This document shows positions 24,256-32,545 of a DNA stretch of 64,000 nucleotides, one piece after another. This stretch comes from Palsa-1400 sp036501625 (GTDB taxonomy: Bacteria; Verrucomicrobiota; Verrucomicrobiia; Limisphaerales; Palsa-1400): positions 1 through 64,000 of the forward strand of contig DASXZY010000023.1 of the NCBI GenBank assembly GCA_036501625.1, read 5' to 3'. The notes under the pieces were generated by a model. It saw only the letters and a program-made list of their open reading frames with translations, was not told where the DNA came from and did not search any database. Made by a program: the position numbers and the translations under genes. How positions within the stretch are numbered: position 1 is the stretch's first letter; every line of letters begins with the position of its first letter.

Positions 24256-25298
24256 TTATCTCTGGAGGTCAGAATTCTTTAGTTGGTTCATCCAATAGGT
24301 GAACTGGTCGTTGCAGGGGTCGAGTTCGTGGCAGGTTTCCAGGAGCAGAACGGCGTCATGGACCCGCCGCGGATTTTCGTTAAGCAAAAGATCCATAAAA
24401 TGGAAGACCGCCTCGGGACTGTACGGACAGAAGGCAAAGGCTTGTTTGAAAGCAAATTCGGCCTCCTTGTCAGTGCGCGCCCGTTCGATCGGATTGCTGG
24501 AATTGGCCGCGCGTGACCGCCACTGATAGATGCTAGAGCCAATCGAACTGCGCGCTTTTGAAAATGTCTTTTGCGCTTCCTGGTCATCCACAAAGCCTCG
24601 GTTGCCGGTGAAAGCATGCAAATCGCGGCCGCGATCTCGAAGCCCATCGCGGCGACGATCAGGAGCTGGTGGCCGGTCACAGAGAGGCCAAAAAGATAAG
24701 CCGCCCAATAAATGCAGCGGCGCTGATTCGCCGCATAAACCCAGCGCAGGATGAAAGCCAGTGTCAATACAAGGAGCAGCATGCTCAACGCGCAAGTCTG
24801 CACAATCACGGCCTGGCTCCATACAACGCCATTGAAGCCCAGCGAAATGCCCGCGACAAATCCAGCGACGCCGCCAATTGCTTCTTGCTGCCTTGGCTCG
24901 ATATTTTTCAGGCTGGCCACACCGCCGATGATGAGGTTGCTGGCGCGCGACACCATCATCGCAACCAGGCCGCACGCCAAGGCCGCCTCCAGCGCCGAGG
25001 CCAGTGCGGCGCGGCCGGCGATGGTCGAGACGGGAACAAGTTTTATGAACAGCCACGTTAACACGGTCCATACCGGATGGCCCGGCGGATTTGGGACGGC
25101 GGCCCATCTTGCGGCCGCGGCTAGTTCTCCAGAGTCGGCAAGCGTTACATCCGGCGAAAGTGTCAGCAGGCAGCCAATGAAGATCAGCAGCGATGAGACC
25201 GCGAACGTCCAGTAATCCACGGCGCGATACAACGGCGGAATGGGTGGATCGCCTGGTTCGGGGAACGATTCCATTTCGGCTGCGGTTGTATTCGCCAT
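24256..25298 (-). pseudogene. DUF2723-TPR membrane protein, internally deleted and frameshifted
   Basis: From ATG 25298 the first frame reads as the N-terminal part of a DUF2723 membrane protein (glycosyltransferase-C-like), with LLTLSPDVTLADSGELAAAARWAAVPNPPGHPVW and about seven hydrophobic segments up to FEIAAAICML. After about position 24620 this frame turns into Arg/Ser/Pro-rich nonsense. A second minus frame, ending at 24256, then encodes DDQEAQKTFSKARSSIGSSIYQW...DFAFKQAFAFCPYSPEAVFHF...LLLETCHELDPCNDQF, the TPR-like C-terminus. Family members are usually 700-1000 residues; here the middle is missing and the two ends are out of frame. It is therefore a decayed gene, although a sequencing error could explain the frame change but not the missing middle. 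Confidence 0.75.
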
Positions 25299-25394
25299 CA
25301 ATTCACAGACACCACCTGGGGCAAATTTGTATGACTGCAAATATGTTCGTTAACCCTCTTGCCAGCGGTGTTCGGCACGCGTAATAGTGTCCGC

Positions 25395-26228
25395 ATGAAC
25401 CATTTGATGACGCGGCGCCAAGCCGTTAGAACCGCTGCCGTGCTGGCCGCCGGCGCTTGGACGGGATCCGCCTTCAAGGCCCAGGCGGCCAGGCACAGCT
25501 TTCAACTCGGACTGGCTACCGTTTCCATTTCCAATACGCCGGTGGAGACCGTGATCGAGGATGTCAAGAAACTCGGGCTGAAGAATGTCTCGTTGTACAG
25601 CACGCATTGCCCGTGGGTCAAAGGCTCGCCGGAAGAATGCCGCGCGGCCGCGCAAAAGTTCAAAGATGCCGGCCTGGCTGTGACGGGCAGCGGCGTAATC
25701 GCTTTGCCGAATAACGAGGAGGCGGTCCGCCACGCCTTCGAGAATTGCAAGGCCGCAGGGCTGCCGACCATGATTTGCGCGCCGGCCCATGACGCGTTTC
25801 CGCTGGTCGAGAAATATGTCAAGCAATACGGCATGAAGTTGGCCGTCCACAACCACGGGCCCGGGGACAAATCATATCCCTCCCCTTACGACGCCTGGAA
25901 GGCCGTCCAGCCTTTCGATGAGCGCATCGGGTTGTGCATTGACGTCGGCCACGCTTACCGCGCTGGCGCGGACCCGGTCGAGGCGATCTTGAAATGCCAT
26001 TCGCGCCTGTATGACGTGCATTTAAAGGATTCGCTGGCCGAGCCGGGGGCGGTCAAAGATATTCCCGTGGAAGTTGGGCGCGGCCATCTGGATATCAAGG
26101 GCATTTTGGGGGCGCTGACGGAAGTCAAGTATTCGCGCGTCGTGGCGTTTGAATACGAAAAGCACGACAAGGACCCGATGCCGGGAATGGAGGAGTCCGT
26201 CGCGTTCGTGCGGAAGATTCTGGCGTAG
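25395..26228 (+). CDS. Sugar phosphate isomerase/epimerase-like TIM barrel with Tat signal
   Basis: The signal MTRRQAVRTAAVLAAGAWTGSAFKAQA has a twin-arginine pair, then a hydrophobic core and an AQA cleavage site, so export by the Tat pathway is likely; tat genes lie 3 kb downstream. The mature part is a xylose isomerase-like (AP endonuclease 2) barrel: VSLYSTHCPW, MKLAVHNHGPGD, GLCIDVGHAYRAGADPV, LYDVHLKDSL and VEVGRGHLDIKGIL, where His, Asp and Glu residues would bind a divalent metal. ATG 25395 (MNHLMTRRQ) or ATG 25407 are the likely starts. The sugar substrate is not known. The next gene, a glycosidase, begins 5 bases after the stop, so the two are co-transcribed. Confidence 0.85.
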   Translation: MNHLMTRRQAVRTAAVLAAGAWTGSAFKAQAARHSFQLGLATVSISNTPVETVIEDVKKLGLKNVSLYSTHCPWVKGSPEECRAAAQKFKDAGLAVTGSGVIALPNNEEAVRHAFENCKAAGLPTMICAPAHDAFPLVEKYVKQYGMKLAVHNHGPGDKSYPSPYDAWKAVQPFDERIGLCIDVGHAYRAGADPVEAILKCHSRLYDVHLKDSLAEPGAVKDIPVEVGRGHLDIKGILGALTEVKYSRVVAFEYEKHDKDPMPGMEESVAFVRKILA

Positions 26229-26233
26229 TCCGC

Positions 26234-28363
26234 ATGAAATTTTTCCTGGCTTGGCTGGCGTCGTGGTTTGCCGTCAGCGCCGGCGCGCTTTCGTTTCACA
26301 CGGAGGCCAATGTCATGGTGGAAATGACATTGCAGGCCGGGCGCTCTTACTCCGACCCGTTTAACCAAGTGCGATTGGACGCGGTCTTTACCGACCCGGA
26401 AGGGCATGAGTCGCGCGTGCCGGCGTTCTGGGACGGCGGCGATATTTGGAAAGCGCGTTACGCCTCGCCGCTCATCGGCCTGCACCATTTTCGCACCGAA
26501 TGTTCGCCGGCGGATGACAGCGGCCTGAACGGCGCCACCGGCGATGTGCGCATCGATCCTTACACGGGTGATAATCCTCTTTACAAGCACGGCCCTTTGC
26601 GCGTGGCGTCGGACCGTCGGCATCTTGAATATCTGGACGGCCAGCCGTTTTTCTGGCTGGGAGACACTTGGTGGATGGGGCTGTCGCACCGCCTGCACTA
26701 TCCGGATGAATTCCAACAGTTGACAGCCGACCGCAAGGCCAAGGGATTCAATGTCATTCAAATCGTGGCCGGCCTTTACCCGGATATGTTTCCCTTTGAT
26801 CCGCGCGGCGCGAACGAAGCCGGCTTTCCCTGGGAAACGAATTACGCACGCATCCGGCCGGAATATTTCGACGCGGCGGACCAGCGGCTGGGCTGGCTGG
26901 TGAGCCAGGGATTCACGCCGTGCATCGTAGGCGCGTGGGGATATTTCATGCCGTGGATGGGCGTGGAAAAAATGGAGGCTCATTGGCGCTACCTGATTGC
27001 GCGTTACGGAGCGTGGCCGGTGGTCTGGTGCGCGGCGGGCGAAGCCAATCTGCCTTGGTACCTGGCCAAAGGATTTCCGTACGACGACCGCCAGCAGGTG
27101 CATGATTGGACGAAGGTGCTGCGTTACATCCGCGCAACCGATCCGTGGCATCGCCTGCTGACCATCCATCCGACGGGCATCGGCCCGCTGACCTCGCGGC
27201 ACGCCACGGATGATCCGAACCTGCTCGATTTCGACATGCTGCAAACGCCGCACGGGCGGCAGGAAGCCGTGCCGGTGACGATCAAAACCGTCCGCGATTC
27301 CCGCGCGGCCGAGCCGGCCATGCCGGTGATCGACGGGGAGGCGAGCTACGAAATGCTCAGCGACAGCCTGCCGACGGAATGGACGCGCCGGATGTTTTGG
27401 CTTTGCATGATGAATGGCGCGGCCGGCCACACTTACGGCGCCAACGGGATATGGCAATGCAATCGCCCCGGCGATCCGCACGGCAAATCCCCGCACGGCG
27501 GCACCTACGGCGTCATCCCGTGGAACGATGCGATGCGGCTGCCTGGCTCGCAACAAGTCGGTTTTGGGAAACGATTTTTCGAGCAATTTCGCTGGCAGGA
27601 TTTCGAGCCGCATCCTGAATGGGCTGCATTCGCGCCTTCGCCGCTCAGGAGCGCCTCCTGGATTTGGCATCCTGGCGGCAACCCGGCTGTGAATGCCCCG
27701 GCGGAGACGTGCTGCTTTCGGCGCGCGTTGGTCTTGCCGGCGGACAAGGTTGTGACACGCGCATCCTGGCGCATTTCGGCTGACGATCAATTTGTCGCGC
27801 GCATCAACGGGCAGGAAGCAGGCCGTGGAGAGGATTGGCATGTCCCGCGAACATTCAATGACTTGGGACCGATGTTGAAGGCCGGCGCCAATGAGTTGGC
27901 CATTATGGCTGTCAACAAACCCGCGCCATCGGCCAACCCGGCGGGATTGATTGCCGCGCTGAGAATTGAATTCGCGGATGGCGGGGTTTCGAATATTGAC
28001 ACCGATGTTTCATGGCTTTGCGCGAAGAGCGAGACGGGAACTTGGACTAACGCGATGATCGCCGCCCGCTATGGTGAAGGGCCGTGGGGCGCCATTGACG
28101 GGCGTGATGAGATTCCGGGCGGCCCGCAATCCATCGGCACGCCAAGAGAGCGCCTCATCTATATCCCGCGCCCCGAACCGGTCGAGGTTCGAGATCTGGA
28201 CACGCAGATGATCATCATTGCCAAATGGTTCGACCCCGTCACAGGCTCCACGGCGCCCCTGAGAAGCGGCCATGCTGACGCAAAGGGACGATGGACCTGC
28301 CCGCCGCCAACAGGCCTTACCCACGACTGGGTTTTGATTTTGGAAACGAACTTGCGCTTTTGA
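26234..28363 (+). CDS. Secreted DUF5060/DUF4038 glycoside hydrolase with beta-sandwich domains
   Basis: The 709-residue protein has signal peptide MKFFLAWLASWFAVSAGALS. A DUF5060-like N-terminal domain (about 20-120) is followed by the DUF4038 apiosidase-like barrel (about 130-440: GPLRVASDRRHLEYLDGQPFFWLGDTWW, ADRKAKGFNVIQIVAGLYP, VWCAAGEANL, PVIDGEASYEM). Acidic residues in CAAGEAN and IDGEASYE fit the catalytic sites of this clan. A domain like the N-terminal carbohydrate-binding part of alpha-L-rhamnosidases follows (ASWIWHPGG ... ADDQFVARINGQEAG). The C-terminal domain (MIIIAKWFDPVTG) is like the 'collagen-binding' domain of this family. A role in plant or algal glycan breakdown is inferred. 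Confidence 0.85.
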   Translation: MKFFLAWLASWFAVSAGALSFHTEANVMVEMTLQAGRSYSDPFNQVRLDAVFTDPEGHESRVPAFWDGGDIWKARYASPLIGLHHFRTECSPADDSGLNGATGDVRIDPYTGDNPLYKHGPLRVASDRRHLEYLDGQPFFWLGDTWWMGLSHRLHYPDEFQQLTADRKAKGFNVIQIVAGLYPDMFPFDPRGANEAGFPWETNYARIRPEYFDAADQRLGWLVSQGFTPCIVGAWGYFMPWMGVEKMEAHWRYLIARYGAWPVVWCAAGEANLPWYLAKGFPYDDRQQVHDWTKVLRYIRATDPWHRLLTIHPTGIGPLTSRHATDDPNLLDFDMLQTPHGRQEAVPVTIKTVRDSRAAEPAMPVIDGEASYEMLSDSLPTEWTRRMFWLCMMNGAAGHTYGANGIWQCNRPGDPHGKSPHGGTYGVIPWNDAMRLPGSQQVGFGKRFFEQFRWQDFEPHPEWAAFAPSPLRSASWIWHPGGNPAVNAPAETCCFRRALVLPADKVVTRASWRISADDQFVARINGQEAGRGEDWHVPRTFNDLGPMLKAGANELAIMAVNKPAPSANPAGLIAALRIEFADGGVSNIDTDVSWLCAKSETGTWTNAMIAARYGEGPWGAIDGRDEIPGGPQSIGTPRERLIYIPRPEPVEVRDLDTQMIIIAKWFDPVTGSTAPLRSGHADAKGRWTCPPPTGLTHDWVLILETNLRF

Positions 28364-28388
28364 CTAATTAATCGCAGCCTATTCGTTT

Positions 28389-28586
28389 ATGAACTCATTG
28401 TTTGCAGTATTCGGAATGGGGGGCGGCGAAGTTGTTTTCGTGATGGTGGCGGCGCTGGTTCTGTTTGGGGCCAATAAAATTCCCCAATTTGCCAAAGGCC
28501 TCGGCCAGGGCATTAAGGAATTCAAGAAGGCCTCCAAAGAGACCATGAACGATATCCATTCATCTGGCGGCGGCACGGCTGCCTGA
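28389..28586 (+). CDS. tatA: Twin-arginine translocase subunit TatA/TatE (copy 1)
   Basis: The 65-residue protein MNSLFAVFGMGGGEVVFVMVAALVLFG has one transmembrane helix with the conserved LVLFGANKIPQFAKGLGQGIKEFKK hinge and amphipathic helix of TatA. TatA multimers form the translocation pore for folded proteins. It is nearly identical in its first 55 residues to the next gene, so the two arose by tandem duplication. Confidence 0.92.
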   Translation: MNSLFAVFGMGGGEVVFVMVAALVLFGANKIPQFAKGLGQGIKEFKKASKETMNDIHSSGGGTAA

Positions 28587-28653
28587 GGCGGCATTTTTGA
28601 GGCTTTACTAAATGCGGGCGGTGGCTTACATTTAAGGGCAGTCAATGATTTGC

Positions 28654-28926
28654 ATGAATACAATGTTCGCAGTGTTTGGGATGGGCGGCGGCGAGATCAT
28701 ATTTGTTATGGCCGTCGCGCTGGTTCTTTTTGGGGCTAATAAGATTCCGCAGTTTGCCAAAGGCCTCGGCCAAGCCATCCGGGAATTCAAGAAGGCCTCG
28801 TCGGATGTTTCCAGTGAGATTCACAATGCCATGAATCAGGATCCGGTTCCTCCTTCCACGCCCGCTGTCCGGCCGCAAATTGCCCAGGAATCCACCGCTC
28901 CCGCCGCTACCGTTCCGAAATCCTAA
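28654..28926 (+). CDS. tatA: Twin-arginine translocase subunit TatA/TatB-like (copy 2)
   Basis: The product begins MNTMFAVFGMGGGEIIFVMAVALVLFGANKIPQF and shares nearly the whole helix and amphipathic region with copy 1. It carries a longer Pro/Ala/Val-rich tail (VPPSTPAVRPQIAQES...). The longer tail could mean it plays the TatB part, but no TatB-specific residue pattern is visible. An in-frame ATG at 28645 would add three residues. tatC starts 25 bases after its stop. Confidence 0.9.
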   Translation: MNTMFAVFGMGGGEIIFVMAVALVLFGANKIPQFAKGLGQAIREFKKASSDVSSEIHNAMNQDPVPPSTPAVRPQIAQESTAPAATVPKS

Positions 28927-28951
28927 TCGCTCCTTTCGCTTTTAGGCAACC

Positions 28952-29959
28952 ATGGCGGAAGGCGACGAAGACATTCGACCCGAAGACCTGGAGGTCGAGG
29001 GCGGCGCCATAAAGTCCTTTCTCGAACATCTCGAAGACCTCCGCTGGATGCTGATCAAAAGCGCGGCCGCGCTTTTCGCCGGCATGCTGCTTTGCCTGTT
29101 CGCCACCCGCCAAATCATGGCCATCATCAAGTGGCCGGTGAACAGGGCGGCGCAACGGCACGTCATGCTGGTGCCGGAACCGACCAACCAAGTCGTGACC
29201 GTCGAATTCGCCGGGGTGGTTTCCAAAACGTTTACCGCAAGCTCAAACAAACTCGGCGCCATTGATCTGGGCACCAACAGGTATGTCACCGTAAAAATGG
29301 AGCCAGTCGTTGTGGGGACCAACGCGGTCGTTACATGGAGCGTCATTACCAACGCGGAGGCGCCGGAAATGTCGGCGCTGAAGCTGGCGTTTCTGGGGGC
29401 GGCGGACCCGTTTTTGTTCGCGATTCACGCGGCCTTTTTCGGAGGATTCATTCTCGCCTCGCCATTCATATTTTACTTTGTGGGGCAATTTGTCATGCCG
29501 GCGTTGAAGATCCGGGAGAAAAAATACTTCATGCGGGCGTTTTTTTTCGGGACGGTCCTATTTTTGACAGGCGCGTCATTCGCTTATTTTGTGGTGGCGC
29601 CCACGGCGGTGAAATTCGCGGTTGTTTACGCGGAATGGATGGGCGGGGACGTTCCCTTCTTAAATACAGTGGATTGGTCCAGTTTTCTTTTCAAATTCAT
29701 GCTGGGAATGGGCGCGGGCTTTGAACTGCCGGTGGTTCTGCTGGCGCTGGTCAAGATCGGGGTTCTCAATTACAAAAAACTGACGGCCATGCGACGCTAC
29801 ATGATCGTCGGCAATTTGGTCCTGGGCGCGCTTCTCACGACGCCGGAGGTCTTCACGCAAGTGGTCATGGCCATCGCGTTGCAAATCCTTTTTGAAATCG
29901 CAGTGTGGGTGGCTTGGTACTGGGAATTCCAGGCAAAACGCCGCGAGAAGGCCGGGTAG
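28952..29959 (+). CDS. tatC: Twin-arginine translocase subunit TatC with enlarged first periplasmic loop
   Basis: TatC is the signal-peptide receptor of the Tat translocase. The 335-residue product has the N-terminal FLEHLEDLRWMLI motif and six predicted helices (TM1 near 33-52, TM2 at GGFILASPFIFYFVGQFV, then FFFGTVLFLTGASFAYF, FMLGMGAGFELPVVLLALV, YMIVGNLVLGALLTTPEVF and ALQILFEIAVWV). FELPVV and TTPEVFTQ are conserved family positions. The stretch between TM1 and TM2 is about 100 residues instead of about 40 and has a beta-rich insertion (VVTVEFAGVVSKTFTASSNK ... VTVKMEPVVVGTNAVVTW). A likely cargo is the Tat-signal protein encoded at 25395. Confidence 0.93.
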   Translation: MAEGDEDIRPEDLEVEGGAIKSFLEHLEDLRWMLIKSAAALFAGMLLCLFATRQIMAIIKWPVNRAAQRHVMLVPEPTNQVVTVEFAGVVSKTFTASSNKLGAIDLGTNRYVTVKMEPVVVGTNAVVTWSVITNAEAPEMSALKLAFLGAADPFLFAIHAAFFGGFILASPFIFYFVGQFVMPALKIREKKYFMRAFFFGTVLFLTGASFAYFVVAPTAVKFAVVYAEWMGGDVPFLNTVDWSSFLFKFMLGMGAGFELPVVLLALVKIGVLNYKKLTAMRRYMIVGNLVLGALLTTPEVFTQVVMAIALQILFEIAVWVAWYWEFQAKRREKAG

Positions 29960-30018
29960 CGAGGCTTCTGCCGAGCCATTCCGCGGACGCAGCCCCTGGC
30001 TCGGCTGGAGCCTCGCCC
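29959..30018. repeat. Inverted pair of a dispersed palindromic (REP-like) repeat
   Basis: GCGAGGCTTCTGCCGAGCC (29959-29977) and, in opposite orientation, GGCTCGGCTGGAGCCTCGCC (29998-30017) form an imperfect 19-base hairpin between the converging tatC and GH16 genes. The second arm recurs exactly at 48548-48567. In the WGEAPAEP reading frame this is the kind of repeat that shows up in misannotated small proteins of Planctomycetes and Verrucomicrobia. It may also stop transcription from both sides. Confidence 0.7.
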
Positions 30019-30025
30019 CACCGGG

Positions 30026-31579
30026 TCACGGAGACGCCAATCGGTAAAACGCGGCGGTGGCGAGCGGAGCGGGGGTGAAGGGCGATGTGGCGTTGGCCAC
30101 GCTGGTCCAGGCGGAAGGCGCGAGATTGGTGGCGGATTCCAGGTGGCACACGATGCCGGCGGGCCATGTCAATGATAATTTCCCGCCTTCGATTCCGGCG
30201 GCGAGCTGCAGCGGGGCGGTCAAGTGGTAGAGGCGCACGTAATCGACCAGCATTTGGCCTGGAAATGTGGAGGCGTTGATGGCGGCGGCGGAGGGGTTGC
30301 CGATGTAATTGCCGCCTACCGCCAAGTTCATGATGATGAAAAAGGGCTGGTTGAACGGCGTGGGATAAGCGCCTGCCGAGTCGGACCAATTGGCCTGCGT
30401 TTGATACGGCACCCCGTCCACGTAAAAACTGATGGCGTTGGTGGCCCATTCCAGAACGTATTGGTGGAAGTTGGTCACGCTGCCGCCGCCGGGGAAGGTG
30501 TAAATCTGGGTTTCATCGCTGCCGGAATGAAGGCTGCCCTGCACTTTGGACGGTGTGCTCCCGTTGTTTTCCACGACATCAATTTCCCCGCAGCTTGGCC
30601 AGCCGGCGCTTCCGATGTTATTGCCGAGCATCCATAAGGCGGGCCAAAAGCCGGTGCCAGCGGGCAGGCTGGCGCGGAACTCGAAGCGCCCATAAGTGGC
30701 GCTGTAAAGGCCCTCGGTTTTCATGCGCGCGGAGGTGTAGTTGTAGCTGCCAACGGATTGTTGCAGCGCGACGATGTGCAGGCAACCGTTGGAAACGTAG
30801 GCGTTGCGCGCGGAATTTGTGTAGTACTCCAATTCGTTATTGCCCCAGCCGTTGTTGTTGCCGAGATCGAAGTTCCAGACGCTCCGGTTGATGGAGGCGC
30901 CGTTGAATTCGTCGCTCCAGACGATGTTCCAATCGCCTTGCGGCCCGCCGGATGTTTGCGTGAGATTGAAGTCATCGAAATAAACCGAGCCCGCGCTGTT
31001 ATGGGCGTCGCCCTGGAAGGTGATCTGGCAGCGGACGAAACTGGCGCCGGGCGGCGCGACCAGCGAGGTGGCATGATTGGTCACGACGAGCGCGCTTGGA
31101 TCGTATTGATTGGTAATGGGAAGGTCGATCCAGGCGTTGGTGGGAAAAGTGCGGCTGGCGATGGCGTTGGTCGTGATAACGGCCGAGCGGTAGAGGGCGA
31201 GAACATTGGCGTGAATGTCCCGAAAGGTGACCTCCAGCCAGGCGGCGTTTTGGCCAGCCAGGGCGTCTGAAGCCAGCGTATAAGCCCAGCCATCGGCGGC
31301 ATAAACAGCGCCGGCGCCGGAAAGGCTGTCCTGGTACACGCCGCTAAGATTGACGGCGCCGTTGAACCATTGATAGACCTTCAGGTAATTGGTTCCAGAG
31401 TGCGCGGCGGAGGCCGAAGTTTCGACATAGACATTATTGCCGTCGGAAATCCAAGGAGCCGGGGCCTTGCCGAACTCGAAGCCCGCATTGGCCAAAACAT
31501 TACTCGCGCGGGCGGACCCGCCAAAGGCGAGAAGAATAATCCCAACCGCTAATGCCTGCGCCTTCCTCAAAACGAACAC
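30026..31579 (-). CDS. Secreted GH16 family glycosidase (laminarinase/beta-glucanase type)
   Basis: The 517-residue protein has signal peptide MFVLRKAQALAVGIILLAFGG...ARAS, then an N-terminal jelly-roll domain (about 27-210, NVLANAGFEFGKAPAPW ... SVYFDDFNL). The GH16 catalytic domain covers about 218-440, with the active-site motif GEIDVVENNG (two catalytic Glu around the Asp) preceded by GRFEFRASLPAGTGFWPALWML. A C-terminal Ig-like tail ends SAWTSVANATSPFTPAPLATAAFYRL. It likely cleaves beta-1,3/1,4-glucans outside the cell. It starts 6 bases after the prepilin-like gene in the same minus-strand operon. Confidence 0.9.
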   Translation of the reverse strand: MFVLRKAQALAVGIILLAFGGSARASNVLANAGFEFGKAPAPWISDGNNVYVETSASAAHSGTNYLKVYQWFNGAVNLSGVYQDSLSGAGAVYAADGWAYTLASDALAGQNAAWLEVTFRDIHANVLALYRSAVITTNAIASRTFPTNAWIDLPITNQYDPSALVVTNHATSLVAPPGASFVRCQITFQGDAHNSAGSVYFDDFNLTQTSGGPQGDWNIVWSDEFNGASINRSVWNFDLGNNNGWGNNELEYYTNSARNAYVSNGCLHIVALQQSVGSYNYTSARMKTEGLYSATYGRFEFRASLPAGTGFWPALWMLGNNIGSAGWPSCGEIDVVENNGSTPSKVQGSLHSGSDETQIYTFPGGGSVTNFHQYVLEWATNAISFYVDGVPYQTQANWSDSAGAYPTPFNQPFFIIMNLAVGGNYIGNPSAAAINASTFPGQMLVDYVRLYHLTAPLQLAAGIEGGKLSLTWPAGIVCHLESATNLAPSAWTSVANATSPFTPAPLATAAFYRLASP

Positions 31580-31585
31580 ACTTCC

Positions 31586-32512
31586 TTACGGCTGTCCCTG
31601 AAAGCCCTGGACGCCCGCAAGCCCGCTGCTGCGGCTTTGGAGCCACCAGAGATCATTGGTGCTGCCAGTGGGAGCAATCCTCACGTAACCGGGATTGCCT
31701 GGAGTCGGAATCTGCGGAGGCCCCCATTTTGAAAGGACGGTAGGATCCCTCCATCTCTTGATGAGTTCGTGGCCATCCGTGAAACTAAGGCCGCAGGCAT
31801 TGTTGTGGTAGGAAGCCGGGCAGTCAATCCACTCGGTGTTATCGCCAGGCCCATCGGAGCAAATAAAGGAGGCGTCGTTGATGCTAAAAGGATTTTCATC
31901 AATCAAACACCAAGTTTGAGCTGGGCCGAGCTGGCGCAGATCGCCTTCCTTGTAATAGGAAACCACGCTATCGTCATAAGGCGCAACCGGGCTAAGCCAA
32001 GTGTTCATTGAGTAACTGCGAACATGAGGATAGCTGCTCCCGAAGCTAATCACTGTCTGGCGGTCGGCGGGGCAATGGTAAACCAATGGATTCTTAATAT
32101 AAGGATAGATCAAACCGGCTTTGATCCAATTGAAGCCGATATTCACCGCGGCACCCAGCGGGCTTAACTGGGTCCCGTCATCTTGCCGTCCAGGACACCA
32201 TTGGGCCTTGGCGCCGCCCGGCAGCGCGGCGGGATCGGTTGGGCTGGCCGGCTCGCTGCCTTCATCGCCGTTTGGGGCCAGAAACGTTCGGTTGTCGGCG
32301 GAATACATGATCCAGCCGTCCGTCATTTGCCTCAAGTTGCTCAAGCACTGCGTGCCTTGCGCCTGGGCCTTGGCCTTGGTCAAGGCCGGCAGCAAGAGCG
32401 ACGCCAGAATGGCAATGATGGCAATAACGACCAGAAGCTCGATCAAGGTGAAACCGCCGGGAGGACGGGTTTTCCGCCTCTCCCTTTGTTCGTTGACAAC
32501 GTTCGCGTTCAT
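31586..32512 (-). CDS. Prepilin-like protein with type II secretion N-terminus
   Basis: The 308-residue protein has a basic leader (RRKTRPPGG) directly before FTLIELLVVIAIIAILASLL, the class III signal that prepilin peptidase cuts after Gly. A stretch LTKAKAQAQGTQCLSNLRQMTDGW follows that is characteristic of large verrucomicrobial/planctomycetal pseudopilin families. The soluble part has HCPADRQTVISFG, WCLIDENPFSINDASFI and CGLSFTDGHELIKRW. It is likely a type II secretion or surface pseudopilin, placed between a LamG/CBM protein and a GH16 enzyme in the same operon. Processing by the A24 peptidase at 5295-6407 is inferred. Confidence 0.9.
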   Translation of the reverse strand: MNANVVNEQRERRKTRPPGGFTLIELLVVIAIIAILASLLLPALTKAKAQAQGTQCLSNLRQMTDGWIMYSADNRTFLAPNGDEGSEPASPTDPAALPGGAKAQWCPGRQDDGTQLSPLGAAVNIGFNWIKAGLIYPYIKNPLVYHCPADRQTVISFGSSYPHVRSYSMNTWLSPVAPYDDSVVSYYKEGDLRQLGPAQTWCLIDENPFSINDASFICSDGPGDNTEWIDCPASYHNNACGLSFTDGHELIKRWRDPTVLSKWGPPQIPTPGNPGYVRIAPTGSTNDLWWLQSRSSGLAGVQGFQGQP

Positions 32513-32545
32513 GTTCGTTCCGGCGTGGATTTCGCGCGGTTCGTT

